This document shows positions 24,039 to 37,900 of a stretch of DNA of 64,000 nt, one piece after another. The DNA is from Siniperca chuatsi (taxonomy: Eukaryota; Chordata; Actinopteri; Centrarchiformes; Sinipercidae), in the NCBI RefSeq assembly GCF_020085105.1, contig NC_058044.1:23557206-23621205 (forward strand), written 5' to 3'. Below the pieces are notes generated by a model. That model saw nothing but the letters and a program-made list of their open reading frames with translations. It searched no databases and was not told the origin of the DNA. A program made the translations under genes and the position numbers. Within the stretch, counting starts at the first letter, position 1, and every line of letters begins with the position of its first letter.

Positions 24039-26965
24039 TCAGGAGATGATGCGAATGCCGAAGTATTTCTTGAGCTGCTCGAGGAAGATGAAGGTGAGCA
24101 CTGTGTGAGGAATCAAGCGGATCCCTGCGGGGACAAGACCCTGCAACAAACATTTGGCATGAGATTACTATTTGTAGTTTTCTCCTGTTACATCTGTCAA
24201 TTTAAAGCTGCTATGCCAAATAAGTACTTTAGTATAAAACAGGTACTTTATCATTAAGGTGGATTGCCAGCTACTGTAAATGCAGGTCATTTATCACACT
24301 TAAGAAGGACCGGCATGCTTTAAATGTTTGCTGTCAAAAATCATGTTAAAGTGACTTAACAGGTTTATTGTTAATATTTTTTTCATTGTTTAGCCCCATC
24401 AATACACTAAAAAATGACATACAGTACACTGTAAATTTCTCCCTTTCAGGTACTGATGTTTCCTCACGAGAACACAGGACTTGTACTTTACAAATGCATC
24501 TGTACGCTGTAGCATTAAAGAAACATGCAATGTCATTTTAGTTGTACTTTAAATTATAACTTGGTATTAATGCTTTGTGCAGACATGTATATAGTGTCTG
24601 ATTTTAATGTTTATTATGAGTATGGCTGCCATTCAGGACATTCCACGGGACAAGGGGCAATGAAGCTTTATGTTCATTCATTCATTTATTAATATTGCTT
24701 AAGAGGCTAAAAGTTATTTCACAGCTTACTGTCAATGTACTTGTACTGTCCTTTAAGACTTTCCCCATCTCTTAAAAGGGCAATGAGGACAAATAGGTGT
24801 ACCAAGTATTAAACTATGACAGACCTTCACTGGCTTTGACCTCTGGACCAGAATTCATCTCTCTCTCTTTTTTTTTTTTACATTTCAGACAATTATGACA
24901 TGCAATAGCATGTTTGAGCACATTCTATCCAATTTATTTATAGTATTCTAGTAAGATGTGTTGCCCTTGGTTGTTATTAATTGACTACTAGTTAGCTACT
25001 GTTGTGCCTTTGCACCATTGTCAGTACTCATACCATTTGGTCCGACTGCCATTTTAAAAATATTTTTAGGAGACAGCACTCAAATTTTTTTTTTTTTTTT
25101 AGATTTTTTTTGTTCTGGGCCGCTGCGGTGATGACTCAGTCTCTGATTAAAAGTGCCACAGTGCCATTAATGTTTAGCGTCTAGGACTGTTTATTACCTT
25201 GTAAAATGCCAGCGGACCCAGCTTGGCAGTTTCTTGTAAGCAATGTGTCACCCCCTAAAAAGAGAGAGAGACACACTAGATTAGAATGAACACTGAGAAA
25301 TGAAGAAGATGGATGAACACAAAGAGGGATGAAAAGATTAGAGGAGGCAATGAAGAAGTCCACTCACTGTGTACTCTCCCTTTGAGTTCATCAGCCTCGT
25401 CTTTAGTACATCCAGAGGTTGACACAAGAATGTAGCACAGCCTCCCTGTAGAGGAACAGTTCACATCACTTCACAAAAGAGCCCTGTAAACTTAACACTG
25501 ACTCAACCAGGCTTCCAGGGCACACAAATAAAACCTGATACTTACTGCAATGAAGCTGGAAAGAAAGTGTGTAAGCATGTTATCTCTCATCATGCCTGTT
25601 CCCAGTACGAGCTGCTTGGCCTGGTCATAACACGCCAACTAAAAAAACAAAAACAACAAAGAATCTGTTGATGTATTTACTATAAAAAGATCAACTGACT
25701 TTGGGATATATAGCATATAGGGGGGGTCAGAAATATTTTGAAGATCTCTACAAAGCTGCATGTTGATTTGATGAAGAAAAAACACTTCTAACAAATGGAT
25801 CAATCAGGGGACATTTGACTATATTTTATTTACTTTGAAAAAATGGTTGTATCCGTGCTACAGTCTGAAGTAAATTCCCTTTGCATAAGCTTGCCAACAC
25901 AGACTTTAAAGTTAAGTGAGGCTGAGGTTGTATGGATTAATGCATAATGCATTGGTTAAATGGAAGCATTTGAGCAATTCATCTAGGAAATTGATTCAGT
26001 ACTGATAAATTAATGTACTTTTAATTTAATTTCATTATCTTATTACAGGACTTATAGATGGATTCTTAATTTGACACGACTAATAAATATCTTCTTAAAG
26101 CTAGGGTAATTAACATTGGAGAAACTAGCAAGAGACAGCTAGATTTAGAAGTATCCAAACGAAAAAAGCCCACCCCCCCTCTTCAGGCCTCCCTCCAAAG
26201 CCACTCCCCCAAAACACATTTTCATGCACAATGAGTGCGCGGGCAGAGTGTGTGCAGGAGGTAGGCAGGTAGGTAGACAGGCAGGTAGATGGGCTTATTA
26301 CAGTTCCAAATTTTATACCTGCGATACCAAAAAAAAGGTTCCTGATCATAAATCAGCTTATCACCTAGCACTGTGACTTGCCTGACCAACAGTGACCAAC
26401 GCTCCTCTGCTGGAGGCCATGGTGGCTCCTGAGAACAGTCTCCTCACACCCTCTGTTGGACACAAGTCAGAGGTCAGACATGATGCCACCCTGTGCTTTA
26501 CATGAAGTTACATACTGGACAATATTCTGCTTGGGATTTACCTTCTCTGAAGACTCTGAAGAGCCCATCGATGGCATGTTTGTAGCTGAAAGAAAAAAAA
26601 CATTCAGGGTTAAATTATGATAAGAGATTAAGAACGGAAAACTTTTAGCTGAGTAAGTTACAGCTACTCACTTTCTCCTCAGTTCTGGTGGTAGTTTCAT
26701 GTCATTCTGCATCCTGGAAGCAAAAACTGTTCAGATTTTTTGAATGCACTCTTTCATATGCTCATGCCTGGGCCGAAAAAATAACCACACATGGTTTGCT
26801 TGTTCAGAATAATTTAACTGTGTATGTGTTAATGAGAATTTGAATTGTCATGGCGTGTTACCTGACGTTCACCATGTCTGCCGGCGTGCCAACAAACCCA
26901 CCAGTAAAACCTGTTGGCAGAGAAAACTTGTTGGCCCACAATCCTGGGTGACACTGTATGTTTAC

Positions 26966-27004
<39 letters not shown>

Positions 27005-27031
27005 CAAGAGAGAGGGGCAAAGAGGAGCAGA

Positions 27032-27070
<39 letters not shown>

Positions 27071-28381
27071 ACCTCCGAAGGCTCCCAGCAGGACCTTCTG
27101 GTAAAAGGGCATGGGGCCCTGGCTTGTGCTGCCCATCATGTCCCTCACTGTCTCATAGATGGCAAATCTGGTGAGGGAATAGGACATCTGAGAGGAGAGG
27201 AGAGGAGAGGAGAGGAGAGGTGGAGAGGTGAGGTGAGATGAGGTGAGGTGAAGTGGAAAGGCGAGGTGAGGTGGAGAGGTGAGGTGAGGTGAAGTGGAAA
27301 GGTGAGGTGGAGAGGTGAGGTGAGGAAGTGGAAAGGTGAGGTGGAGAGGTGAGGTGAGGAAGTGGAAAGGTGAGGTGGAGAGGTGAGGTGAGGAAGTGGA
27401 AAGGTGAGGTGAGGTGGAGAGGTGAGGTGAGGTGAAGTGGAAAGGTGAGGTGGAGAGGTGAGGTGAGGTGGAGAGGTGAGGTGAGGTGGAGAGGTGAGGA
27501 GAGACAAAAAGAATGAGTCTAGCAGAGAGCTGTATCCTATACTTTCCTCACTATTTAACCATTTATTTTTTCCACCACTAGGAGGAGCTGCTGGCAACAC
27601 AACCAATCTAATCTAAAATAAGGTTCATTTAAAGTCTGTGGCCAGAAACTAAACAGGATGCACCGTTTACTGGATAAAACGTATCCTACTCCCATCCAGT
27701 GGCTGTAATTCAAACAGTTCTTTCTCCCTCCAATCATACTGAATCTCCTGCAACATTAACAGACTTGCTGAACACACTGCTGTCCTCCTTTGCTTTAAAA
27801 AACTAATCTGTTGATCTACTGATGGTATCCTGCAGCCACAGACCAACATTTTGGCCATGTAATAATAAAAACTTCACATGAATAATTAAGAGGAAACCTA
27901 CTGAGACAAAAGCATACAAATCTATTTGAATCTCATTAGAATGAACCTGTTACAGAAAACCTTTCTAATGTGGTCTGCCATACTCCCTCTCTTCCTCTAA
28001 CCAGAAAAATGCTAAAGTAAATCATAAATACATTATGTTTTACTCAAACTTCAGACTGAAGTCGTGTACAGTGAAGAAAGCAACGTGGAGAAAATATTTT
28101 AAATAAGCCTGTTAATGCTAGCACATTATTTTCAACATATCTCACCTTTATTATTACTATTATTTTATTATTATTATTATTAACATTATTATATTGTTGG
28201 GTATTTTATTCCATTTTATTTTTGTATTACTTTCAATTGATTTTATTTGCCTCATTGCAGTACTGAAATGTTTTAATCCTGCTTCAACAATGTAAAGCAC
28301 TCTCAGCTTTGTTTTGAAAAGTGCTATATAAATAAATTTGGTTAATTGTATTATTATTATTAATTATTATATTAATATTAA

Positions 28382-28424
<43 letters not shown>

Positions 28425-28862
28425 TTAATAATGTCCATACCAGTCAGTGTCTACCTTAGTGTAATCTATAACATCATCCTGTAGGTTATAAAAAGGATAC
28501 TAAAATCATACATGAGGGTATGAGATAATCATAATATAATTTATTATATAAATTATAATTTTTTCTTGCAATTTTTAGGTTTATTTTAATTCTAAAGTAT
28601 CGAGTTGCATTATACTTTATTCTTGATACTGCACTTAAATCTTGCACTGCTCTATTTTAAGTTTTAATTCACACATTGTCTTTACATTTTATCCTTGATG
28701 TTTTATTTGTGGCTTTTAATCATCCATTGTGTTTAAGTTTTATTCCTCTTTTATTCCTATGCCTGCCTGTTTATTCATACATTACTGTGTATTTTATTGT
28801 TGTGTGTTATGTGTAAAGCACTTTGTAATGCTGGTTTTGATAAGTGCTATACAAATAAACTT

Positions 28863-28925
<63 letters not shown>

Positions 28926-31900
28926 AATGTTATTATAGTCACATGTTGTGCCCTTATGATGGGGCAGTGATATTATAAGCCTATTAATTAATTTAAGCAT
29001 TCACACGTCGAGCTGTCCTTCCTGCATTTGGCAGCTGCAGCTGTGTTGCTTGTAGCCTGGATTATGTGTTTAACTTCTTCGTATTTCTCTAATATTATAA
29101 TTTGCTCTTTATTTGTAAAATATTCCGCTCTGCTGCCAGTAGACTGGTCCATGTTTGGTCATATGCTGCAAACACCGCCCCTTTTATGTGAACGCGCTCG
29201 TGGCTAGATTGGGAAACCCTGGGCTGACTTACCGAGTTGATTACCAGCGTCGTGTGACAGCTTATCCTCACTGCGGTTGTTGGTTTAGTGAAACCAGATA
29301 ACAAAAAGAGATCCGGGTTATGTTGAACTTGCTTCGTAGTATTGGCCCCTGGTCTTTAAGGATCTATACACAGACTGCTGACTGCAGAGAGCCATCAGCA
29401 AACTAATTTTAACAGAAAAGATGGCATAACTACTAGCATTAATGTGATTAGTATTATCATCTCTTTCAGTATAGTTTTATCTGTTGTCTGATTTTGTATT
29501 TATTTACTTTTTATTGCTACAGTCTTGGCCAGGTCTCCCTTGCAGAAGAGGTTTCCACCCTCAGTGGGACTTACCTGGTTGAATAAAGGTTAAATAGAAA
29601 ATAAAAATTACAAGCTAATGAACACAAGAATGCACACAGGCTCAGAAAGAGACTTAGGTATGCACACAGACACACATACCTGTCTACAAAGGGAGGCAGA
29701 GAGGCCGTTGTAAAGAGCCAGCACCCCGTCGCTCTTCACCACATGAACAGCCATCCCCATCATTCTCATCTTCACCTCCTGCTGTGTTTGGAGGTGTACC
29801 TGGAAAGACATGTCATGTAGTAGCACTGGTGTCATTTTCAATACCAAGCACCGTAGTGATATAACAAATCTGCAGACAGAGACAATGCGTGCTAGTGTTG
29901 GGGCTGACACAGCAACTTTTTCTTTTTGTTCCTTCTTGTGAGGTAACACCAGTTCACATATTTAGGCAACTAAATGTGTCAAAGGGCTAAATGTGTCGCC
30001 TCTTAAAAGGGTACAATGATTTAGTATTGCACGCCCATTAACGTTGGGGGACTTTGGGGTGACACAAATTTTAAAAAGGAATGGCCAAAATCTCATCAGG
30101 AAAGGCAGATATATCCTGACTATTAGTCTTCAGTATGGGTCAAACTACAAAAACACTGAAAATGTGAATTTTTATATAACTCAACCGTGTAACACTAGAA
30201 CTGCCAGGAGTCGCTGAATAGCTAAAACCGCCAATGGGTAAAATTTACCCGCTATTAGAATGCATTGATTTTGTGATTATTTCTGCTACACGTTGCTCAA
30301 ACACACCTTGGTTGTGCACTAGGGTTGGGTGATGTCTACCAAATTGGCATATGTCCACAGTGAAACGATGGGGGATGACATCGTGTCTTGCATCACAGTA
30401 AGTGAAGGTGGTTAGCCCCGAGGTTAGCATCAACTTCAGCCCAGGAGGAAAACAAAGTCTTCCCTGTGCTTCCTGACCACGGTCTGAGAGCTGCAGTAGG
30501 AACGGTTAACACTATGCTTAAGTTACCTCATTAAGCAGATCATATGATTATAAACAATATTTTAAATACTAGTCATAGTAAATAACTAAAGGGGTGGGTG
30601 GTTGACTTTTAAAATATGATGTTACTCAGAGGGCTCAGTGGTTGGACGATGGCATCGTTCATCGGCCCAACCCTAGTGTGCACCTCCCACAAACAGCATC
30701 CCAGCACTTCAGGCATTTACAGAATGTTTCACCACCTGAAGTACCGCAAAACACACCGGCGTCAGAGGGAAAGACTACTTTAGACTAAATCCATTTCATA
30801 AATGTTTATAGGCTACATTTGATCATTTTAGTATAATAGTTTTGCCTCACTTTTCACGAAGGCTCTGGATTGTTGTCAGATGATGGCCCATCAATCAACC
30901 CAGGACACTTCGCTCAGTTCTGAAGCCTCTCCTTCACTCAATGCACTGAGCAAGTCTAATGTCTGTTTTGCATTCATAACTCTTTCTCTTATCCAAATTA
31001 AAGGTTAGCCTATGACTTGACACAGTTCTATCACGCACACTAGTAGACAAAAGGCACCAATAGAATGTTAAACTAAATGCTCGAAATTTATAGGACGAAA
31101 ATGACTGCGTTCTCTATCGGGGTAACTTTTACCCACTGGTGCTTATAGGTGTAAATGCCCATTTTTTTAAATTTGTCTTTATCTTGACAATTTTTAACAA
31201 CAGGGGTTGCTACATAACACACCCCTTTGAAAAGTCAAAGACTGGGGAACTTGAATATTGTATGGAAACAAAGTGTCATACAATCGAAAAACAGCAGCGG
31301 GTAAATTTTACCATTGGCGGTTCTAGTGTTAAATTATATTAAGGCCTAAAGTTATGCATAATTAAGGACACGGCCGCATTGAGTGACAGAGTGGTGCCGT
31401 CACATGTCGCTGGTTTCAGCAACGAGGCTTCATTCGGCCCGCCTCAGCTCGGCCCACAAGCCACGTCTTCACCCACTTTTGGATTATCTGGGAGCCCGTG
31501 GAGTCAGGCGCTGCTGAGATGGTGTCAGCGGGAGCCACCACACCTTCACACTGCCTCTTCAGAAACCTATGGGTGACGTCACGGAGACTACGTCCATATT
31601 TTATACGGTCTATGGATTCCTCACTACCCATAATGCAACTCAATATCTTTAATTAGACCCTTGCTGCCTGGTAAACACACGTCTTTCAAACTCCATACAT
31701 CCAGTTTGTAACACAGTCTTTCTGTTGAAAAGATTTAGTCTCTGATGACATCACTGTGACATCGTCAGGGTTATTTTCTCAGAGTCACAGAGGACATCCT
31801 ACAACTGTGTTCACAGGCTGAGTAGTACTAACCACGATGAGTAAACTGACCTTCATGTGTCAAATCGGTAGAGGAAGAGAGTAATGTTTTACACAGGCAG

Positions 31901-34900
31901 TTATACCATACACACGTTCTTCTAAATGTCTTAGCCCCTGAGTGTGTGTGTGTTGTTCTTGTCAGAGGAGGTCAGCAGCTCTACAATGTGGCCTTTGTCC
32001 TCTGTTCTAATCAGTATTTGCATTTGAAGGCCACTAAGCCCTTCAAAACACAATGGGTGCGTTCTGATCAATTAGTAGTTCCCTGCTAAGTGGACTGCAC
32101 AGGGTATTTAGCCATGTTAAGTAAGATTCCAAATCGTAGGGAGCAAAAATGCTCAGTTCAAAGGAACTGTGAACTGTGTAGGGAAGAAGTGAACAACGGT
32201 TCATCAGTTTGCCGTAAGTTGACAAGCAAGATTACCCATCAGTCATTGCACCTCGCAGGAGCGTTAAAAAAAAACAATGGAGCTGACAAAGAAATGTATG
32301 TATGTCTGCAAGCATTGTCATTGCAACTAACGTTATCATTATTGATGTGACTATTTAAGTGGTTAAGTTACCTAAAAACATCAGTGCTCAAATAATCTAT
32401 GAATCAAATACTCCAGTATCTCTAGGGAGCCGAGCTGTTGTTGACCTTATAACTACTAGCAAGCTAAACTTACGTTGGTGGCTAGTATAGCTGTGTAACT
32501 TTAATATTACAACAAACGTTTAGTGCTAATGTTAGCTGCTGCAGTTAGAAACATAAGTAACCTAACCAACAGTTGAGTACTCAGTCATTATGCATCCCGC
32601 AGCCGGCATTGTGCTCTGGAGACATCGCTGGCATTTTTGTTTGTTTTACCTTAGAAGTGTAAGGTTGACAACAACAAGGTGCACGTGGCATGGCATTCAT
32701 TTTGAGCACCATTCGTAACTATCAAGGACGACATAATATACATATTACATAATAATCTGTAAATAATTAGCATAATATGAATCTCTTAAGAATGATACCG
32801 AACATCTTGTAAATTAATCAAATCACATTTATTCACAAGTTACATACATTTCCAGTTTTGTAATGGTATCAGTTTTTGTTTCAATATTTAATTTCAGTAG
32901 TGTCAAATTTCCACAGCGGCAGCAGGTATCTGAGGTGTTTACGTTACCAGGGTAACACAAGGAGGAAGTGATGTCTGTGTTGGTGATGTTGCAGGCAATT
33001 TTGTGGAGGGAAGTTCCCTTAACCAAAATTCCCTGAACAGGGAGCAGGAAGTACTGCTTATGTACGCTGTGGAACGGAACACAGCTCCAGTTTTTCCTGC
33101 CTCATCACCAGTCTTTATTGAGGGGCTGCTCATGATTCTTTCAATCATTTTGTCTATTTTTGCTCCATCTGTTTAATCACCCGCAAGATTGATCCTGTTG
33201 GTCTACACCTACACACAGTGTAGGCAAGGACACAAGTCAGACAGGAAGTTAAACATTTAGTCCATGACTTGATTAAAGTGTCCAGTAACTCAAATTCCCA
33301 AACTTCCTCTCAGCTCACTGAGGTTCAAAGTATCAGCAGGACCTTGGAGGAAAGTTTGAGATTTGGGAGAACTAATGGTTGCACAAACAAAATCAGGAAT
33401 GTAGCTTTTAATGCAGTGGTGTAACATTTGCTGCTGTTTACACAAAGTTTACCCTTTCATTGTGTACTGCGAGTCATATGTAATTAGATATTTATAAACA
33501 TTTGAGTGGTAAACCTAGTTTAAAATGATGCATGGACTAGAAACTTGCCAAAACTTCATATTTTTCTGATAAATTTTCTCTAAAAATTTCTGTAATATGA
33601 TTTCAGTGTACACAGTCCCGTCATCACGACTTCTAAAAGACGAAATGAAAAGAAGCGAGTCTCCAGTCATGCAGGCAGCTCTGTCAGGTTGTACTTTAGG
33701 CACAGTTGTGCTTTGAGATAAATGCTGACATTAACATGCTAACATGCTCACAATGATGATGCTAACATGCCGATTTGTAGTGGGTATAATGTTTACCATG
33801 TTCATCCTGTTAGTTCAGCATGTTAGTATGCTAACATTTGCTAATTTGCACTAAACACAAAGTACAGCTGAGGCTGATGGGAATGTAATTAGTTTTGCAG
33901 GTGTTTGGTCATAAACCAAAGTGTTTGACTGGGGACCATGAAGGTCTGTACAAAAGTTTATGACAATCCATCCAAAAGTTGTGGAGATATTTCACTCTGG
34001 TCCAAAGTAGTGGCCCAAACCAAAAGACATTGCCATCGACACAGCGAGGGCTAAAGATCCACTAGAAAATCCTACAAACTCAACTTTTTTAATATTGTCT
34101 TTGATAACTGGACACAATCTACTTTTGAGCCAGGTTTCACACTTTTAATGTAATTACTTACAATAACTTCAAGGATTTTAATCTGGCTGTAGGCAGAATT
34201 GACTAACTTTAACGCTGGTATTTTCGCTCTGATAAAGGGAACCACAAAGTGTTAAGACAATGTCATATTGAGCCACTAGCAAGCTAATGTGTATGTGCAC
34301 AGGGACACTTGTGCATACACACACACACAAACACACACAGGTGAAATATTACACCCACATGAGTTAGTAAGTGTCTGGCTAAAAGATTTTTTAGGTGAGG
34401 CCAGACAAATCTTGATACTCCACGGTATCAGTTTACGACAACAATAGAGCAGCTTATCTGATGGTGTAAAGGATGCCTGGGTTAACACAAAAGAGGAAGT
34501 CAATCCAACATGACTAGGCAATTTTTGCGATGTGATATGTGCACTCGGTCAAGCCCTACTTCCCTGCTGAAAACCACATTTCATATATTCTTTCCTCTAA
34601 ATTACACTTCAGTCCTTCTAAATTTAGACGCTCTGCTGTTAGTTTGAACAGGAATGTGCTAAGTGTAGAGCGGTATGAAGCCATTCACTTTGTAAGCTTT
34701 TGCTACAAAGTCACCATCTGCCTCACTGTCCCGTGACGGAGAACAGAACAAACTTTGAGTTCTCATGTGTGTTTTTATGCTATGTGTGTAAAAATGTTTT
34801 TTTAAATACTCCATGAGTGAAGAAGGGTCTATGGATCATCATCAAGAGCAGCTCAGTTTAAAGGTGAACTGTGTGCTCATCGTCTAATTTAATTCTACAA

Positions 34901-37900
34901 TGATTGCTCTCAGGGGAATCATAATAAAAAAGTTGCTGTAACGTTATTCAACTGATGCATTTTGGACCATCCATGGTTAAATTACACAAGGGTGAAAAAC
35001 AAATGTGCTATTTAGGCGATACATCTACTGTATATTATCATTTATCAGCTTTCAGCAGGACCATCTTGTGATGATTAAATCGCGTCATGTTTTCATTTTA
35101 CAAATCTCTGTGACCCAAATGAATGATTCTGAACAAGCTGTCATTAAAACATTAACAAAATTAGTTACTGAAGATTTTGTTTAAACATTAAAAGCTCTGT
35201 CTCATGTAATACATGACAGTGGAGCACAGATCATTGCTTTGAACATTTGATTACTATGTGATTTTTCATACATTTGCCTTTTGGGGGGATTTTTTTATCG
35301 TTTAAATAACCTTTGTAATATTATAATGATAATGATGATGATGATTTCAGCCACATCACAGTCTCCCTACTGCTCTTAAATCAACACTGGTTCTTTCAGG
35401 GTGCTAACAACACCATATTTAATGTTGCCATTTAACCTCCATTTATTTTGAATAGCATTCAAGCCTCCGTTGCTCAAGCAGTGACAGAAGCTGCAAATGC
35501 AAGCAAAGCTTGCAGCCTCGCACAATGGGTGCAACGGCAGTTGAAATTCACTTAACTCATTCTCAGGTAACGAAAGCACACCGGTTCAAACTGCTGAGCT
35601 TATTAAATGCCGTTTCTACGTGCTGTTTCCTTCTTGTAGTAAGTACCATGCAGCTTTTATCACAGCATGAAATAGTGTCCTCTTTGCACTAATGGTCATT
35701 ATCATACAACAGCTAATGTGCAGGGGGGCAACAACAAAATAAGGCACGAATGAAGAAGAGTGAAATAAGGCTGTGATCAACTAAATGCAGGAAACTGATA
35801 TAAAACTGACTGAATAGGAGTGTGAAATTAGAAAGGGACAGGTGCATGCCAATGTTCTGAAAACAAGGGAATTTTTGTTATTGTAGTTTGGCCTGTCAAA
35901 CTGGTCAGCAGTGGGAGCGGCAGCAGTGGCTGTGACACAGCTCATCAAGGAGATTAAGGTACCTTAAACCCTCCACGCTTCAGTGCCATGATTTGCGTTT
36001 AGAAAAAATAAAAATCGCACTCCTCAAATCTGAATACAGATTCAATGTGACGCTTTCCAAGGATATTATCTCTGATGTCCATCACGAATAAACATTCATA
36101 AATCTGTTTAGACATCATAGAGCAAAGATACTCTTTATAACTGCAGAATTCACCAGAAGTTTTCTTCAGTATCAAAGTAATCCAGTGATAGCAAACAGGA
36201 AATGCTAATAGCTAATTGGTATACTTTTATTGGTGCCAGTTCGCCAAAATGTATACAAATATAGGCTAAGAAAAAAAGCAGGGCACAAAGGAATCCAACC
36301 AACTGAAACACTCATGGACCAGATCCCAAGTCTAGACAATATCAGATCAGAATCAGAAATACTGTATTGATCCCCGAGGGGAAACTCTTTTGTTACAGCT
36401 TCTCAATATCACGTCAGTGCACACAGGAATAGGAGTACTAAGCAAATCAAAATATAATACACTATAATACAGCTAAGATAAATTAAGTAAGTACAAAGTG
36501 GATATAAGTATAAAAGCTAAAATAAGTGTAAGATAAATTGGCTGTTGTCAACCTGAGCAGCACTGAACTGACCTCGACCCTGCTCACCATAGTTTTTCCT
36601 TAATTCCAACCATTTCAGTAAATCAATTTGTGTCTTTCTGAGATTTAAAGACAGTCCTCAGTGATGCAGATGAAAACGTTGTTATTTTATTTGAACATTT
36701 CTTTAAATTAGTCAGACACCATTCACCAGAGGCCCACTGTTGACTGGTAGAGTTGGAATCAAGATCCAGTGAATGTGAAAACAGTAGGTTCACTCCACTG
36801 TCATTTAAGATGCTGACAATGGGGTTGCATTTGTTGTTATTATTATGCATAAATCAGATTATGAGAATGTCCTCTTAACTTCAGAAAACAAATATTTTTG
36901 ATATGAAGCGTTCTCAATGAAGCATGCTGACTGCTCAGACAGGCTTGTTTTAATAGATATCAAAACTCCAGTGAATCCACCAAGTACACCTATTGTGTCT
37001 GGGAGTTTCAGGTTTTGTGGTTTTGTAGATTTATGAAGACTCCCACACTCACTCTAAAGTCTTACATGAAAAACACCTGCAGTTCTTAGTGTTTCTTAAA
37101 GAACTCGCCTTGTCACCAATGGCAGTTCTAAAGGGGGGGGGCACCCATATTAAGCCTGGACTGGACCCCCTACTGGCTCCCATAACTGTGGCGAATATTT
37201 TTGTAAGGCAGAACAAAAACTTTAGAAATGCAGAACCAAAAAATAAATCATGTTGTATAGTCAGACCATTTTAGGTGACGGACCCACTGGACTTTGAGCT
37301 ATGCATGTGCTCAATTCAAAAATCTTTGCCGCTGACTGAGACCGACTGTGTGAAGTGCTACCTGTGAAGTGCCGTGAAGTCTATCCTTTATAACACGTGA
37401 GGTGAGTCATGTTCATGATTTCAAAACCTACTCAATTATATAAACTTATAGTACATTAAAAAGGTCGTGTTATTCATGAAATTGCCATTGCATTACGATG
37501 TTATTCTGTAAAATGTAAAGTTTGCTTTGGCTGAGTTGATCTAATGTAACTTTTAACCATATTCTCTGGTAGACCAGCACCTTTACGTTGTGTAATTTCG
37601 TAGTAACCTTTACCATGATAGTAATTTCTGTTTTTCAACATTTTTACCATAGATATATAATGGTCTGTTACATATCTATGGTGTAATCTATGATATCTAA
37701 GCGATTTGACTATGGGATTTTATTTCTTTTGGAGAACCAAACCTATGGGGGTGGTGGTGGTATGTAACAGTTATGCTTAATATATTTGGTGGCCCCAGCC
37801 TGGCCCCCCAATTTGAAACGGTCTAGAACCACCACTGCTTGGCACACTGGAATAGTTGCTCAGCACTGAACACCTTTTACTAGTTTTCGGGTCATTAGGT

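Noticed and set aside
27145..27606. Long open frame of Pro/Ser/His/Leu repeats
   Set aside because: It is the translation of the GAGGTGAGG minisatellite; no stop arises because the unit lacks them.
31379..31576. Open frames on both strands in a GC-rich block
   Set aside because: The block ends in a phrase common to a dispersed fish repeat; frames on both strands reflect composition.
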